Origin: Tagaea sp965279565
Lineage (GTDB): Bacteria > Pseudomonadota > Alphaproteobacteria > CACIAM-22H2
Reading direction: 5' to 3'
NCBI GenBank assembly: GCA_965279565.1
Contig: OZ257249.1
Location: forward strand, 1,116,001 to 1,180,000
DNA length: 64,000 bases
Made by a program: the position numbers and the translations under genes. The notes under the pieces were generated by a model. It was not told the DNA's origin. It was given only the letters and a program-made list of their open reading frames with translations, and did not search any database. Below, piece after piece: positions 24,412 through 33,121 of this stretch. The stretch's first letter is position 1. The number at the start of each line of letters is the position of its first letter.

Positions 24412-26154
24412 ATGGGGGGAACCGGTCCAGACATAAACAGGGCAGGTGCGGCAGCCGAACGGCGCCCGGCGGGTGCGTGGACGTCGGTCCCGCTGCTCGC
24501 GGCCGGCTTCGGCGCCGTGCTTTTGCTGATGTTCGCCGTGATCGGAACGGCCCTCCACGCCAGCTACCGCGACGCCGTCCGGCGCAACGAAGATGCCGCA
24601 CTGAACGCGGCGCGCACGCTGCTGCAGTTCACCGACGTGACGCTGCGCCAGGCGCTGCGCGCGCTGCGCAGCGTCAGCGTCGATCCCGATTCCCCGACCA
24701 TCGTGCTGCCGCGCGACCCCGCGGCGCTTCACGAAGAGCTGCACCGGGCCAATCTCGCGGCGCTGGGCTTCCAGGGCATCGGCGTCGTCGATGCCGAGGG
24801 CAATTTCTTCATGACGTCGAACGGCGCCGTCCTGCCGCCCGCCGACGTGCGCGACCGCGGCTACTTCACCTACCACCGCGACAATGCCGACCGCGGGATG
24901 TCGATCGGCGCCCCACTGCTCGGCCGCGCGAGCGGCACGTGGCTGATCCCGATCTCGCTCCGGCTCGAAGACAGGGAAGGCAGGTTCGCCGGCGTCATCT
25001 CGGCCCTCGTCGAGCCCAACTATTTCGAGGCCTTCATGCAGACGCTCGGCGTGGACGGCGCCACGCTGTTCAGCTCCGACGGGACGGTCATCGCGCGTTT
25101 CCCGGCCGGCAACCGCTTCGTCGGGCAGAGCATCCGGCGCGACGGCTACCTGATGTCGGTCGTCGGCGACACGCGCGAAGGCACGTTCCACGCGGTTTCC
25201 TCGCTCGACGGCATCGCGCGCATCTACGGCTACCGGGTTTCCCTGGCGCATCCCGTTTTCGCCACCGCCGCCTACGATTCGCAGGCCGTGCTCGCCGGCT
25301 GGCGCGAGGAGCTCTACCGCACGCTGGCGCTGATGCTGGCCCTTTCGGCGATCTACATCGCGTTCAGCGCCTTCGCGATCCGGCGCGTTCGGCGCGACGC
25401 CGCACTTACCGAACAGGCGCGCGCCGCGCGCGCGCAGGCCGAACTTGCGATGCGCGAGGCCGAGGCGGCGAACAAGGCCAAGGGCGCCTTCCTCGCGCAT
25501 ATGAGCCACGAGCTGCGCACGCCGCTGAACGCGATCCTCGGCTTCTCGGAAATGGTGTGCGGTGGCCTGGCCGGCCCCGTCGGCCCGCGCGCGAACGCCT
25601 ATGTCGGCCACATCAACGACAGCGGCCAGCATCTGCTGTCGCTGATCGACGACCTGCTGCATCTCGCCCCCGCCGACGGGCCGCGCCAGCCGCTCGCGCG
25701 CGAGGAGACCGACCTGCGCGAGGCTGTCGAGCAGGCGGCGGCACGTCTCGCCGACGAAACGGCGCGCCGGCGCGTGCGCGTGCGGATCGGCGCCTCGACG
25801 GACGGGCTGCTGCCGCTCAACCGCCGCGCGGTGAACCAGATCGTCGCGAACCTGCTGTCGAACGCGGTCCGACATTCGCCCGACGGCGGCCGCGTCGACG
25901 TGTCGGTCCGGCGCGACGGCGCCGAGGTCGAAATCGCCATCGCCGACGAGGGGCCGGGCATGCCGGCCGAGCTTGCCGCGCGCGTCGGCGAACCCTTCCT
26001 CGTGCGCGACGATCCGACGACGGCGACCGTCGGCATCGGCATCGGGCTTGCCGTGGTCAAATCGCTGGTCGACCGGCTCGACGGCACGTTCGCCGTGCGC
26101 GCGGGCGAGACCGGCGGGACGATCGCGATCGTGCGTCTGCCCGTCCCGGCCTGA
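24412..26154 (+). CDS. Sensor histidine kinase with periplasmic Cache-type domain
   Basis: A 580-residue kinase: TM1 about 25-48, a double-Cache-like periplasmic sensor (about 50-300; typical RDRGYFTYHRDN), TM2 about 302-323, a short coiled linker, HisKA with His366 in AHMSHELRTPLNAILGFSEM, and a HATPase with NLLSNAVRHSPDGG, ADEGPGMP and VGIGIGLAVVKSL. Cache sensors bind small organic ligands. No response regulator is adjacent in the same direction, so it is an orphan kinase, divergent from the che operon. Confidence 0.9.
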   Translation: MGGTGPDINRAGAAAERRPAGAWTSVPLLAAGFGAVLLLMFAVIGTALHASYRDAVRRNEDAALNAARTLLQFTDVTLRQALRALRSVSVDPDSPTIVLPRDPAALHEELHRANLAALGFQGIGVVDAEGNFFMTSNGAVLPPADVRDRGYFTYHRDNADRGMSIGAPLLGRASGTWLIPISLRLEDREGRFAGVISALVEPNYFEAFMQTLGVDGATLFSSDGTVIARFPAGNRFVGQSIRRDGYLMSVVGDTREGTFHAVSSLDGIARIYGYRVSLAHPVFATAAYDSQAVLAGWREELYRTLALMLALSAIYIAFSAFAIRRVRRDAALTEQARAARAQAELAMREAEAANKAKGAFLAHMSHELRTPLNAILGFSEMVCGGLAGPVGPRANAYVGHINDSGQHLLSLIDDLLHLAPADGPRQPLAREETDLREAVEQAAARLADETARRRVRVRIGASTDGLLPLNRRAVNQIVANLLSNAVRHSPDGGRVDVSVRRDGAEVEIAIADEGPGMPAELAARVGEPFLVRDDPTTATVGIGIGLAVVKSLVDRLDGTFAVRAGETGGTIAIVRLPVPA

Positions 26155-26155
26155 G

Positions 26156-27685
26156 TTATCCGGCCGCGCGCACGCGCCGGTATCCCAGCGCCTCCGCCAC
26201 ATGCGCGCGCGCCGGGATTTCGGCTTCGTCGAGATCGGCGAGCGTGCGTGCCACGCGCATGACGCGGTGATAGCCGCGCGCCGAGAGGCGCATGCGCTCG
26301 GCCGCGTCGTCGAGCAGGCGCCGTCCGGCGGGCTCGGGGGCGGCGAGCGCTTCGAGCGCCTGGCCGTCGAGCTCGGCGTTGGAACGCGGGCGGCTCGCAT
26401 CGGGAAGTGCCGCAAAGCGTTCGCGCTGGCGTTCGCGCGCCGCGGCCACGCGGGCGGCCACGTCCGCCGAGCCTTCGGCCGGCGGGGGCAGCGACAGGTC
26501 GCGCGCATGCACGGGGGGCACGTCGACATGCAGGTCGATGCGGTCGAACAGCGGGCCGGAAATGCGCGACTGGTATTCCCCCGCACAGCGTGGTGCCCGC
26601 CCGCAGGCCTGTGCCGGATCGTCGAGATGGCCGCAGCGGCACGGATTCATCGCCGCGACGAGCTGCACGCGTGCCGGATAGTTCACGTGCGCCTGCGCGC
26701 GCGCGACGATGGCGCGGCCCGTTTCCAGCGGCTGGCGCAGCGCTTCGAGGGCGGCGCGCGGGAACTCCGGCAGCTCGTCGAGGAACAGCACGCCCAGATG
26801 CGCCAGGCTCACCTCGCCCGGCTTCGCGCGCGGTCCGCCGCCGATCAACGCGACGTGGCTGGCTGTGTGGTGCGGATCTCGAAATGGCCTTGCGGCGGCG
26901 ATGCGCCCGTCGCCGAGCAGGCCGGCGAGCGAGCGCACGGTCGACACCTCCAGCGCCTCGGCGGCACTCAGCGGCGGCAGCAGGCCGGGCAGGCAGCGCG
27001 CCAGCATCGACTTGCCGGCACCCGGCGGCCCGACCATCAGCAGGTTATGGCCGCCGGCCGCCGCCACTTCGAGCGCGCGCTTGGCGGTCTCCTGCCCCTT
27101 CACGTCGCGCAGGTCCGGCCCGCCCGACGGTGCCGCACCCAGCCGCGCCTCGGGGCGTGCCAGCAACTGGCCGCCGCGCAGATGGTTGAGCAGCGACAGC
27201 AGTGTGGAGGGCGCGAGGATCTCGAAATCGCGCGCCTCGCCCGCCCACGCGGCTTCCCCGCCGCATGCTTCCGGGCAGACAAGGCCCAGATCGCGCGCGT
27301 GTGCGGACATCGCCGCGAGCAGCACGCCGGGCACGGGCAGGATGCGCGCGTCCAGCGTCAGCTCGCCGAGCACGACATAGCGTTCGATCAGGTCGGCCGG
27401 TAGCGCCCCCATCGCGACGAGCAGGCCCAACGCGATCGGCAGATCGAAATGCGCGCCCTCCTTGGCGAGGTCGGCGGGGGCGAGATTGACCGTGATGCGC
27501 TTGCCCGGCAACGCGAGCCCGATGGCGGCAAGGGCGGCGCGCACACGCTCCTTGCTCTCCTTGACCGCGCTGTCGGGCAGCCCGACGACCGCGAAGGCGG
27601 GTGCGCCCGAGGCGACCTGGACCTGCACGTCGACGGCGACCGTCTCGACCCCCTGGAACGCCACCGTGGCGACGCGCGCGACCAT
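26156..27685 (-). CDS. YifB/ComM-family Mg-chelatase-like AAA+ ATPase
   Basis: A 509-residue protein of the ComM/YifB family; ComM is a hexameric branch-migration helicase acting in natural transformation. N-terminal Lon-protease-like fold (about 5-125: VVGLPDSAVKESKERVRAA), Walker A VGPPGAGKSMLA near 222-233, Walker B VLFLDELPEFPR, a Cys-rich stretch MNPCRCGHLDDPAQACG that resembles a zinc site, and the C-terminal Mg_chelatase_C domain. A 36-bp palindrome lies 14 bases before its start. Confidence 0.92.
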   Translation of the reverse strand: MVARVATVAFQGVETVAVDVQVQVASGAPAFAVVGLPDSAVKESKERVRAALAAIGLALPGKRITVNLAPADLAKEGAHFDLPIALGLLVAMGALPADLIERYVVLGELTLDARILPVPGVLLAAMSAHARDLGLVCPEACGGEAAWAGEARDFEILAPSTLLSLLNHLRGGQLLARPEARLGAAPSGGPDLRDVKGQETAKRALEVAAAGGHNLLMVGPPGAGKSMLARCLPGLLPPLSAAEALEVSTVRSLAGLLGDGRIAAARPFRDPHHTASHVALIGGGPRAKPGEVSLAHLGVLFLDELPEFPRAALEALRQPLETGRAIVARAQAHVNYPARVQLVAAMNPCRCGHLDDPAQACGRAPRCAGEYQSRISGPLFDRIDLHVDVPPVHARDLSLPPPAEGSADVAARVAAARERQRERFAALPDASRPRSNAELDGQALEALAAPEPAGRRLLDDAAERMRLSARGYHRVMRVARTLADLDEAEIPARAHVAEALGYRRVRAAG

Positions 27686-27698
27686 GCAAGCCAGCCGT

Positions 27699-27734
27699 CC
27701 GGAAATTGCGGAAGCGCGCTTCTACAATTTCCGG
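27699..27734. promoter_or_regulatory. 36-bp near-perfect palindrome upstream of comM/yifB
   Basis: CCGGAAATTG (27699-27708), CG, GAAGCGCGCTTC (27711-27722, itself a perfect palindrome), TA, CAATTTCCGG (27725-27734). The two halves are complementary except for two central-flank pairs. It starts 14 bases from the comM ATG (27685) and 133 bases from the divergent kinase at 27867. It could be a dimer-of-dimers operator or a stable hairpin in the leader. The rest of the 181-base spacer shows no other motif. Confidence 0.6.
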
Positions 27735-27866
27735 TGCGCCGATTCAACGGACACTACCTATGTGGAGTGCGGTGCCGGCCGAGCCGCTGGACTTTGTCCC
27801 GGGCGGCGCGTCTTATTTGTATGCTGTCGCGGGCGGTATCCCGCCCCGGGCGGACGGAGGGCCACG

Positions 27867-29519
27867 ATGGTCGATTTCCGGAATTTCAGAATCTCGACGA
27901 AGATTCTGGCGCTCACCGGCTTCATGGCGCTGGTCAATGCGGCGATCGCGTTCGTCGCGGTCGACACGATGCGGACCTACAATGGCTTTAACCAGGCGCT
28001 GGTCAGCGCCTCGCGCCGCGCCGCCGCCGCCGAGCGGGTGAACGGCCTGATCAACGCCGTGGTGATGGAATCGCGCGGCGTCTACATGTCGCTGACGCCC
28101 GAAGAGACGAATGTCTACGCCACCGCCATCCGCCAGACGCTCGTGCGGCTGAACTCCGAGATCGAGCGGTGGTCGCTGTCGATCACGCCCGAGCAGCGCG
28201 AGACATTCGCCGAAGTCCGTGCGGAAACGCAGCAGTTCCACGAGTTCCGCACCGAGCTGGCGCGCCTGGGAACCGAGGTCGGCGCCGCGGCGGGCCGGGA
28301 GCTTGGCGACAACGAGGCCAACCGCACGAACCGGCGCCGGCTGAACAGCTTCATCCAGCGGGTCGCGGCGAGCGACCTTGCCGAAATCGCCAATCTCGAA
28401 GCGGCGCTCGCCGAGTTCTACCGCACGCGGCTGCCGCTCATCGTCGGCGGTTCGCTCTTCCTGCTTGCCGTCGGGCTCGCCGCGGCACTGCTGCTGGCCC
28501 GGCGGCACATCGCCACACCGCTCGAACGGCTCGACGCGTCGATCGAGCGGCTGGCCGCGGGCGACACGACGGTCGTGCCCGAGGGCACGGACCGAGACGA
28601 CGAGGTCGGCCGCATCGCGCGCACGCTCGACGTCTTCAAGGAAAGCCTGATCGCGAGGCGCGAATCCGAGGCGCGCGAACGCGCCAATCTCGCCCGGCTC
28701 GCCGAGGCGCGCGAGGCGCTCGCCCGCGGCGAACGGATGGCCTCGCTCGGCTCGCTCGTCGCCGGCGTGGCGCACGAGGTCAACACGCCGCTGGGCGTGG
28801 CCGTGACCGGCATCTCGCTCCACCAGGACCAGTTCGCCGAAATGGGCCGCGCCTTCGACGCCAACCAGCTCAGCCGGTCGCGCTTCGCCGAGTTCCTCGA
28901 TCGCGGCATCCAGACCCTCGACCTCGTCGGGCGGAACCTGCGCCGCGCGGCCGAGCTGATCCAGTCGTTCAAGCAGGTTTCCGTCGACCAGACCGGCGAC
29001 CAGCGCCGGCGCTTCGCGGTGAAGGAATATCTCGAAGACGTCGTCGAGAGCCTGCAGCCGGCGATCAAGCGAACGCCGCACCGGGTCGAGACGCGCGGCG
29101 AAGCCGGCGTCGCCATCGACTCCTATCCCGGCGCGCTCGCCCAGATCGCGACCAATCTGGTCACCAACGCGCTGATGCATGCGTTCGAAGGGCGCGCGAC
29201 GCCGGGCACGGTCACGTTCGATGTCGGGTGGCGCGACGGGCGCGCGCGCATCGCGTACCGGGACGACGGATGCGGCATGGATGCCGGAACGCTCGAGCGG
29301 ATCCTCGAACCCTTCTTCACGACAAGGCGCGGGACCGGCGGCACGGGTCTCGGCCTGACGATCATCCACAATCTCGTCACCCACCGCCTCGGCGGGACCA
29401 TGCAGATGCGCAGCGCGCCCGGTGCCGGGCTCGAAATCGAGTTCCTGCTGCCTGGTCGCGCGCCGGCCCCCGCGGCCGAGCCGGCCGCCCCGCCGTTAAC
29501 GGGAAATTTATCGGGGTAA
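27867..29519 (+). CDS. HAMP-containing sensor histidine kinase
   Basis: A 550-residue kinase: TM1 about 11-33, helical periplasmic domain (about 35-188), TM2 190-211, HAMP (212-264), coiled coil, then HisKA of the HEVNTPLG type with His303 (AGVAHEVNTPLG) and a HATPase containing NLVTNALMHAF, DDGCGMD and GGTGLGLTIIHNLV. The HEVNTPLG box is typical of large orphan or c-di-GMP-linked kinases. The next gene, 20 bases on, is an HD-GYP response regulator, the likely partner. Confidence 0.9.
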   Translation: MVDFRNFRISTKILALTGFMALVNAAIAFVAVDTMRTYNGFNQALVSASRRAAAAERVNGLINAVVMESRGVYMSLTPEETNVYATAIRQTLVRLNSEIERWSLSITPEQRETFAEVRAETQQFHEFRTELARLGTEVGAAAGRELGDNEANRTNRRRLNSFIQRVAASDLAEIANLEAALAEFYRTRLPLIVGGSLFLLAVGLAAALLLARRHIATPLERLDASIERLAAGDTTVVPEGTDRDDEVGRIARTLDVFKESLIARRESEARERANLARLAEAREALARGERMASLGSLVAGVAHEVNTPLGVAVTGISLHQDQFAEMGRAFDANQLSRSRFAEFLDRGIQTLDLVGRNLRRAAELIQSFKQVSVDQTGDQRRRFAVKEYLEDVVESLQPAIKRTPHRVETRGEAGVAIDSYPGALAQIATNLVTNALMHAFEGRATPGTVTFDVGWRDGRARIAYRDDGCGMDAGTLERILEPFFTTRRGTGGTGLGLTIIHNLVTHRLGGTMQMRSAPGAGLEIEFLLPGRAPAPAAEPAAPPLTGNLSG

Positions 29520-29534
29520 ACTACGTTCGTAGTT
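29519..29534. promoter_or_regulatory. 16-bp palindrome in the kinase/HD-GYP junction
   Basis: AACTACG-TT-CGTAGTT, filling most of the 20-base gap between the kinase stop and the regulator ATG at 29540. It could modulate translation of the second gene or be a protein-binding site. Seven paired bases with a two-base turn; function not established. Confidence 0.35.
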
Positions 29535-29539
29535 AGTAA

Positions 29540-31135
29540 ATGAAGGTGGACCTCCGCGACCGTGCCGCGGTGCGCCGCCGAGGAGGCGGATTGGACGAAC
29601 TGTTCGCCCCGGAATCGCCCGATCCCAGGCCCGCACCGGTAGCACCCGGCCGGACCTGGCGCGTCCTCGTCGTCGACGACGATCCGGAAGTCCACGCCAT
29701 CACCGAACTGGCGCTGCGCGGGGCCGAGTTCGACGGCGCGCCGATCGAGATCCTGTCCGCCCATTCCGGTGCCGCGGCGCGCGAGCTCCTGCTCGCCGAG
29801 CGCCGGAACCGGATCGCGCTGATCCTGCTCGACGTGGTCATGGAGACCGAGCATGCCGGGCTCGATCTCGTGCGCTTCGTGCGCGAGGAAATGAAGAACG
29901 CGATCGTGCGCATCTGCCTGCGCACCGGCCAACCCGGCAGCGCGCCCGAGCGCGCGGTGATCGTCGACTACGACATCAACGACTACAAGGCCAAGACCGA
30001 GCTTTCCGCCCAGCGCCTGTTCACCACCGTGCTGGCGTCGCTGCGTTCGTACCGCGATCTCGTCGCGCTGGAACGCAGCCGGCGCGGTCTCGAGCACATC
30101 CTGATGGCCTCGCCCGACATCTTCGACGCGCGCTCGCTGCGTACGTTCGCGTCGGGCGCGCTCGAGCAGCTGATGGCCATGATCCGCTCCGAGAACAGCG
30201 CCGTCTACCTGCGCGGACGGGGCCTCGCACTCGTCCGGCGCTCGCTGGACTACGAGGTGCTCGCGGGCATCGGCGACTACGAGCACGCGGTCGGCAAGTC
30301 CGCGCGCGAGACGCTGCCGGACCGCATCTTCGAAGGGCTGCGGCGGACGGACGGCGCGCTCGAGACGGTCGTCGGCGACGGCTGGATCGCCGTCAACGCG
30401 ATGTGCGGGGCCGAGAACGCGATCCTGCATCTCGAGGTCGACGGGCCGGTCGACGCCGTCGACAGGCGCCTCATCGAGGTCTTCGCGCGCCAGATGGGAC
30501 TCGCCTTCTCGAACATCCGGCTCAACGAATCCGTGGCCGAGACCCAGCGCCAGCTCGTCCTCGTGCTGTCCGAGGCGATCGAGGCGCGCTCGCGCGAGAC
30601 CGGCAACCATGTGCGCCGCGTGGCGAGCGGCTCGCGGCTCCTGGCGCAGCTGGCCGGCCTGCCCGAGAGCGACCTGGCGGTCATCGAGGTGGCGGCACCC
30701 CTGCACGACATCGGCAAGATCACGATTCCCGACGCCATCCTCACCAAGCCCGGCAAGCTCGACCCGGCCGAGTGGGAGACGATGAAGACCCATGCGGCCG
30801 CCGGCGCCGAAATCCTGGCCCATTCGGACGGGCCGTTCTTCCGCGCCGGCGCGACGATCGCCCTGCAGCATCACGAGAAGTGGGACGGCAGCGGCTACCC
30901 GGCGGGCCTTGCCGGCGAGGACATCCACGTGTTCGGGCGCATCGTGGCGCTCATCGACGTGTTCGACGCGCTCTCGTCGACCCGCTGCTACAAGAAGGCG
31001 TGGCCGGCCGCACAGGTGGCCGAGCATGTCGCGCAGCAGGCGGGCCGGCATTTCGATCCCCGGCTGGCGCGCCTGCTGCTCGACAATCTCGACTGCTTCG
31101 CCCGGATCCGCGAGACCTATCCGGATACGCCCTGA
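29540..31135 (+). CDS. DUF3369 HD-GYP response regulator (putative c-di-GMP phosphodiesterase)
   Basis: A 531-residue protein: receiver domain (about 40-165; pocket VVDDDPE, acceptor Asp98 in ILLDVVM, and the DUF3369-type DINDYKAKTEL), DUF3369 sensor-like domain (about 175-335), and an HD-GYP hydrolase (about 345-525) with HDIGKI, HHEKWDGSGYPAGLAGEDI and the GRIVALIDVFDALSS helix. Metal ligands of the HD-GYP motif are intact, so c-di-GMP hydrolysis is expected. Co-transcribed with the preceding kinase. Confidence 0.93.
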   Translation: MKVDLRDRAAVRRRGGGLDELFAPESPDPRPAPVAPGRTWRVLVVDDDPEVHAITELALRGAEFDGAPIEILSAHSGAAARELLLAERRNRIALILLDVVMETEHAGLDLVRFVREEMKNAIVRICLRTGQPGSAPERAVIVDYDINDYKAKTELSAQRLFTTVLASLRSYRDLVALERSRRGLEHILMASPDIFDARSLRTFASGALEQLMAMIRSENSAVYLRGRGLALVRRSLDYEVLAGIGDYEHAVGKSARETLPDRIFEGLRRTDGALETVVGDGWIAVNAMCGAENAILHLEVDGPVDAVDRRLIEVFARQMGLAFSNIRLNESVAETQRQLVLVLSEAIEARSRETGNHVRRVASGSRLLAQLAGLPESDLAVIEVAAPLHDIGKITIPDAILTKPGKLDPAEWETMKTHAAAGAEILAHSDGPFFRAGATIALQHHEKWDGSGYPAGLAGEDIHVFGRIVALIDVFDALSSTRCYKKAWPAAQVAEHVAQQAGRHFDPRLARLLLDNLDCFARIRETYPDTP

Positions 31136-31361
31136 CCGGCGGCGTGCGCGGCCATGCGCAAATCCCTTTAAGATTGTATCATCGTTTATAGGTTCGATCC
31201 GGCGCAGCCGCAATTACTGCTTGTGAATGCAAGCGCTTGCGTGGGCTGCTACCGCGCCAGATTTGTATGATTAGTCCGGCAGAAATGTCGTTTTGCATGT
31301 GCGCTCATAGGAACCTCGCGGCCGGTCCCCGGCGCCCAGGCGAATTCCGTGGAGAGGCAAG
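31136..31361. other. Spacer before the orphan lipoprotein gene
   Basis: 226 bases with A+T-rich patches around 31166-31190. It holds one 12-bp palindrome (listed separately) but no gene. AGGCAAG before the ATG at 31362 may be its ribosome site. No clear -35/-10 pair was recognised. Confidence 0.4.
31229..31240. promoter_or_regulatory. LacI-like operator palindrome
   Basis: GCAAGCGCTTGC, a perfect 12-bp palindrome with the AAGCGCTT core favoured by LacI/GalR-family repressors, 122 bases upstream of the orphan lipoprotein gene. No LacI-type gene is in the window, so the regulator is unknown; chance cannot be excluded. Confidence 0.3.
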
Positions 31362-33047
31362 ATGCGCACGATCCCTCGTACATTGTCGTTGCTTGCAGTA
31401 GCACTTCTCGTATCGGCATGCGGTCCCAAGCCCGGCCCGGTAACGAAAAAGGAGACGGAGCAGGGCTTCGCACCGCCTGTCACCCTTCGATTCACCGCGG
31501 ACGAATGCACCGCGATCGACTCGATCACAAGCAGATACGACGGCACCTATTTCGACATCGATGTCTCCTTGACCGGATTCGAGTCGCCGATGTTCAAGCG
31601 ACAGTCGGTTGGTAACAAACTTTGGGAAGCGCTTGTTGGTACGAAATCCGAGGCGATCGCGTGGAGTTTCATGGCAACGGTTCCGGGTTCCGGCGGTTCC
31701 AAGGCAGGCGTGTTCGTTCCAGTCTTTCTCTGGGGCACCGGAATTACCGATGCCGAACCGTCGGTGCCGCTGCCGCAGAAATCGACCGTCCTGCCGTCGA
31801 TCTACGTTCCGCTGAACGGAACCGGCACGATCCAGATGAAGATGCGCTACGCCACCAAATTTGATTCGAAAATCGGACAGACATTGACCGAAATGTTCAA
31901 GATCGGCGCCACGATCGCAGGTGTCGTTCCCGGGACGCATTCCGTTTCGGCGATGCTGACGTCGGAGGTTGCGGATCGATTCGACAAGAACGTCGGTGAC
32001 TTCTTTTCGGATTCCCAAAAGCCAGCGTTCCAGCCGATCCAGTTGGACCTGACGCCCATTTCGGGGATCAAATGCGAAAATCGGACTGCCGGCATCAAGT
32101 ACACACTGTATGATTCATTACTTCCAGACGGAAGCGCCACGATCGAAGTCCGAGCGGTTCCGAAGTACTCGATCGGTACCGGGAAGAGCACCGCTCAAGG
32201 TCTGCCGAATCATCAGGGAAACTCGCTCAAAGATTTCGGCGAAAGAGTGCCGATGGACATTCTGAGATTCTCGGGCGGGACTACCCCTACCGTCACCACG
32301 AGCCCCGGCTACATCGTCGACCAGTTGCAGAACTCACCTTCGTTCTCGCCAAACTGGAATACGTTCATATCGACGAAGAGTCCCGATCAGGCTGCGGTTA
32401 TGTGCGGCCCGATGAGGGCGGCAGCCCGCAAGGATCTGTCGCTGAACCGGCCCGACGAGATTTCACTGATCGCGTTTGCCTACATGTATCGCGCGTCGAC
32501 GGATCTTCCGCGACAAGCCCTCTACGAGAAGTGTCTGGAGCCGAACGAGCTTGTAATTCTGAAAGGCCTGAACTTCGATACGGCGACGATTCAGGCTGCG
32601 GTTCTCGAAAGAAGCCGCGCAGCTGACCGGCTTTCCACGGCGCTTCGCGAATACGGAAGAGCAGGAAATGCTGCCGCCGTGCAGCGCGCGTGGGGTAATC
32701 TATACAACGTCCTGCTGGAATCCTTGGCGGCGCCTTCAGTTGTCGTCCAGGAAGCGCAGTTCGGGTCGATGCCCCAATTGATACTGGCGGACGACGGCAA
32801 GACCCTCAAGGAGCGGCAGCTGAAAAGCGAGGACGCCGTCGATCTGTTCAGGAAGCTCGTCGAGAACAAATTCAAATGTGGTGTTGCGGCTACCGATCTT
32901 GGCGACAATCGATGGTACGAACTGAGGTTTGAGGCTGATGGTCAGGGAACAGTTTCCCGAATCAAATTTGTCGAGTATCCACCTTCCGCAGTCCTCCTTG
33001 AGTCGTCGACATGCTTCTTCAAGAAATCGCCGCCGTTCGTGCAATAG
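31362..33047 (+). CDS. Orphan large lipoprotein of unknown function
   Basis: A 561-residue protein I do not recognise. It has a clear lipoprotein signal (residues 1-20, lipobox VSAC, Cys20). The mature part alternates beta-rich stretches (for example TLRFTADECTAIDSI and GTYFDIDVSLTGF) with a helical region (about 385-490) and has few cysteines. Base composition is lower in GC than its neighbours and codon choice is less biased, suggesting acquisition. It stands alone between the signalling block and ahpD, ending at a strong hairpin. Probably periplasm-facing at the outer membrane. Confidence 0.75.
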   Translation: MRTIPRTLSLLAVALLVSACGPKPGPVTKKETEQGFAPPVTLRFTADECTAIDSITSRYDGTYFDIDVSLTGFESPMFKRQSVGNKLWEALVGTKSEAIAWSFMATVPGSGGSKAGVFVPVFLWGTGITDAEPSVPLPQKSTVLPSIYVPLNGTGTIQMKMRYATKFDSKIGQTLTEMFKIGATIAGVVPGTHSVSAMLTSEVADRFDKNVGDFFSDSQKPAFQPIQLDLTPISGIKCENRTAGIKYTLYDSLLPDGSATIEVRAVPKYSIGTGKSTAQGLPNHQGNSLKDFGERVPMDILRFSGGTTPTVTTSPGYIVDQLQNSPSFSPNWNTFISTKSPDQAAVMCGPMRAAARKDLSLNRPDEISLIAFAYMYRASTDLPRQALYEKCLEPNELVILKGLNFDTATIQAAVLERSRAADRLSTALREYGRAGNAAAVQRAWGNLYNVLLESLAAPSVVVQEAQFGSMPQLILADDGKTLKERQLKSEDAVDLFRKLVENKFKCGVAATDLGDNRWYELRFEADGQGTVSRIKFVEYPPSAVLLESSTCFFKKSPPFVQ

Positions 33048-33076
33048 GCAATAGAAGGAGCACTCACGTGCGACAA

Positions 33077-33104
33077 CCCGGAAAGGCAGCGACGCCTTTC
33101 CGGG
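33077..33104. terminator. Bidirectional terminator-like hairpin
   Basis: CCCGGAAAGGC, six-base loop AGCGAC, GCCTTTCCGGG: a perfect 11-bp stem in the 74-base gap between the convergent orphan lipoprotein and ahpD genes. No long T-run on either side, but position and stability fit a shared terminator. Confidence 0.7.
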
Positions 33105-33121
33105 CCTGACGATATGCCTTC

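Noticed and set aside
31166..31215. tRNA-like GGTTCGATCC
   Set aside because: Flanking bases do not form a T-stem, acceptor stem or cloverleaf.
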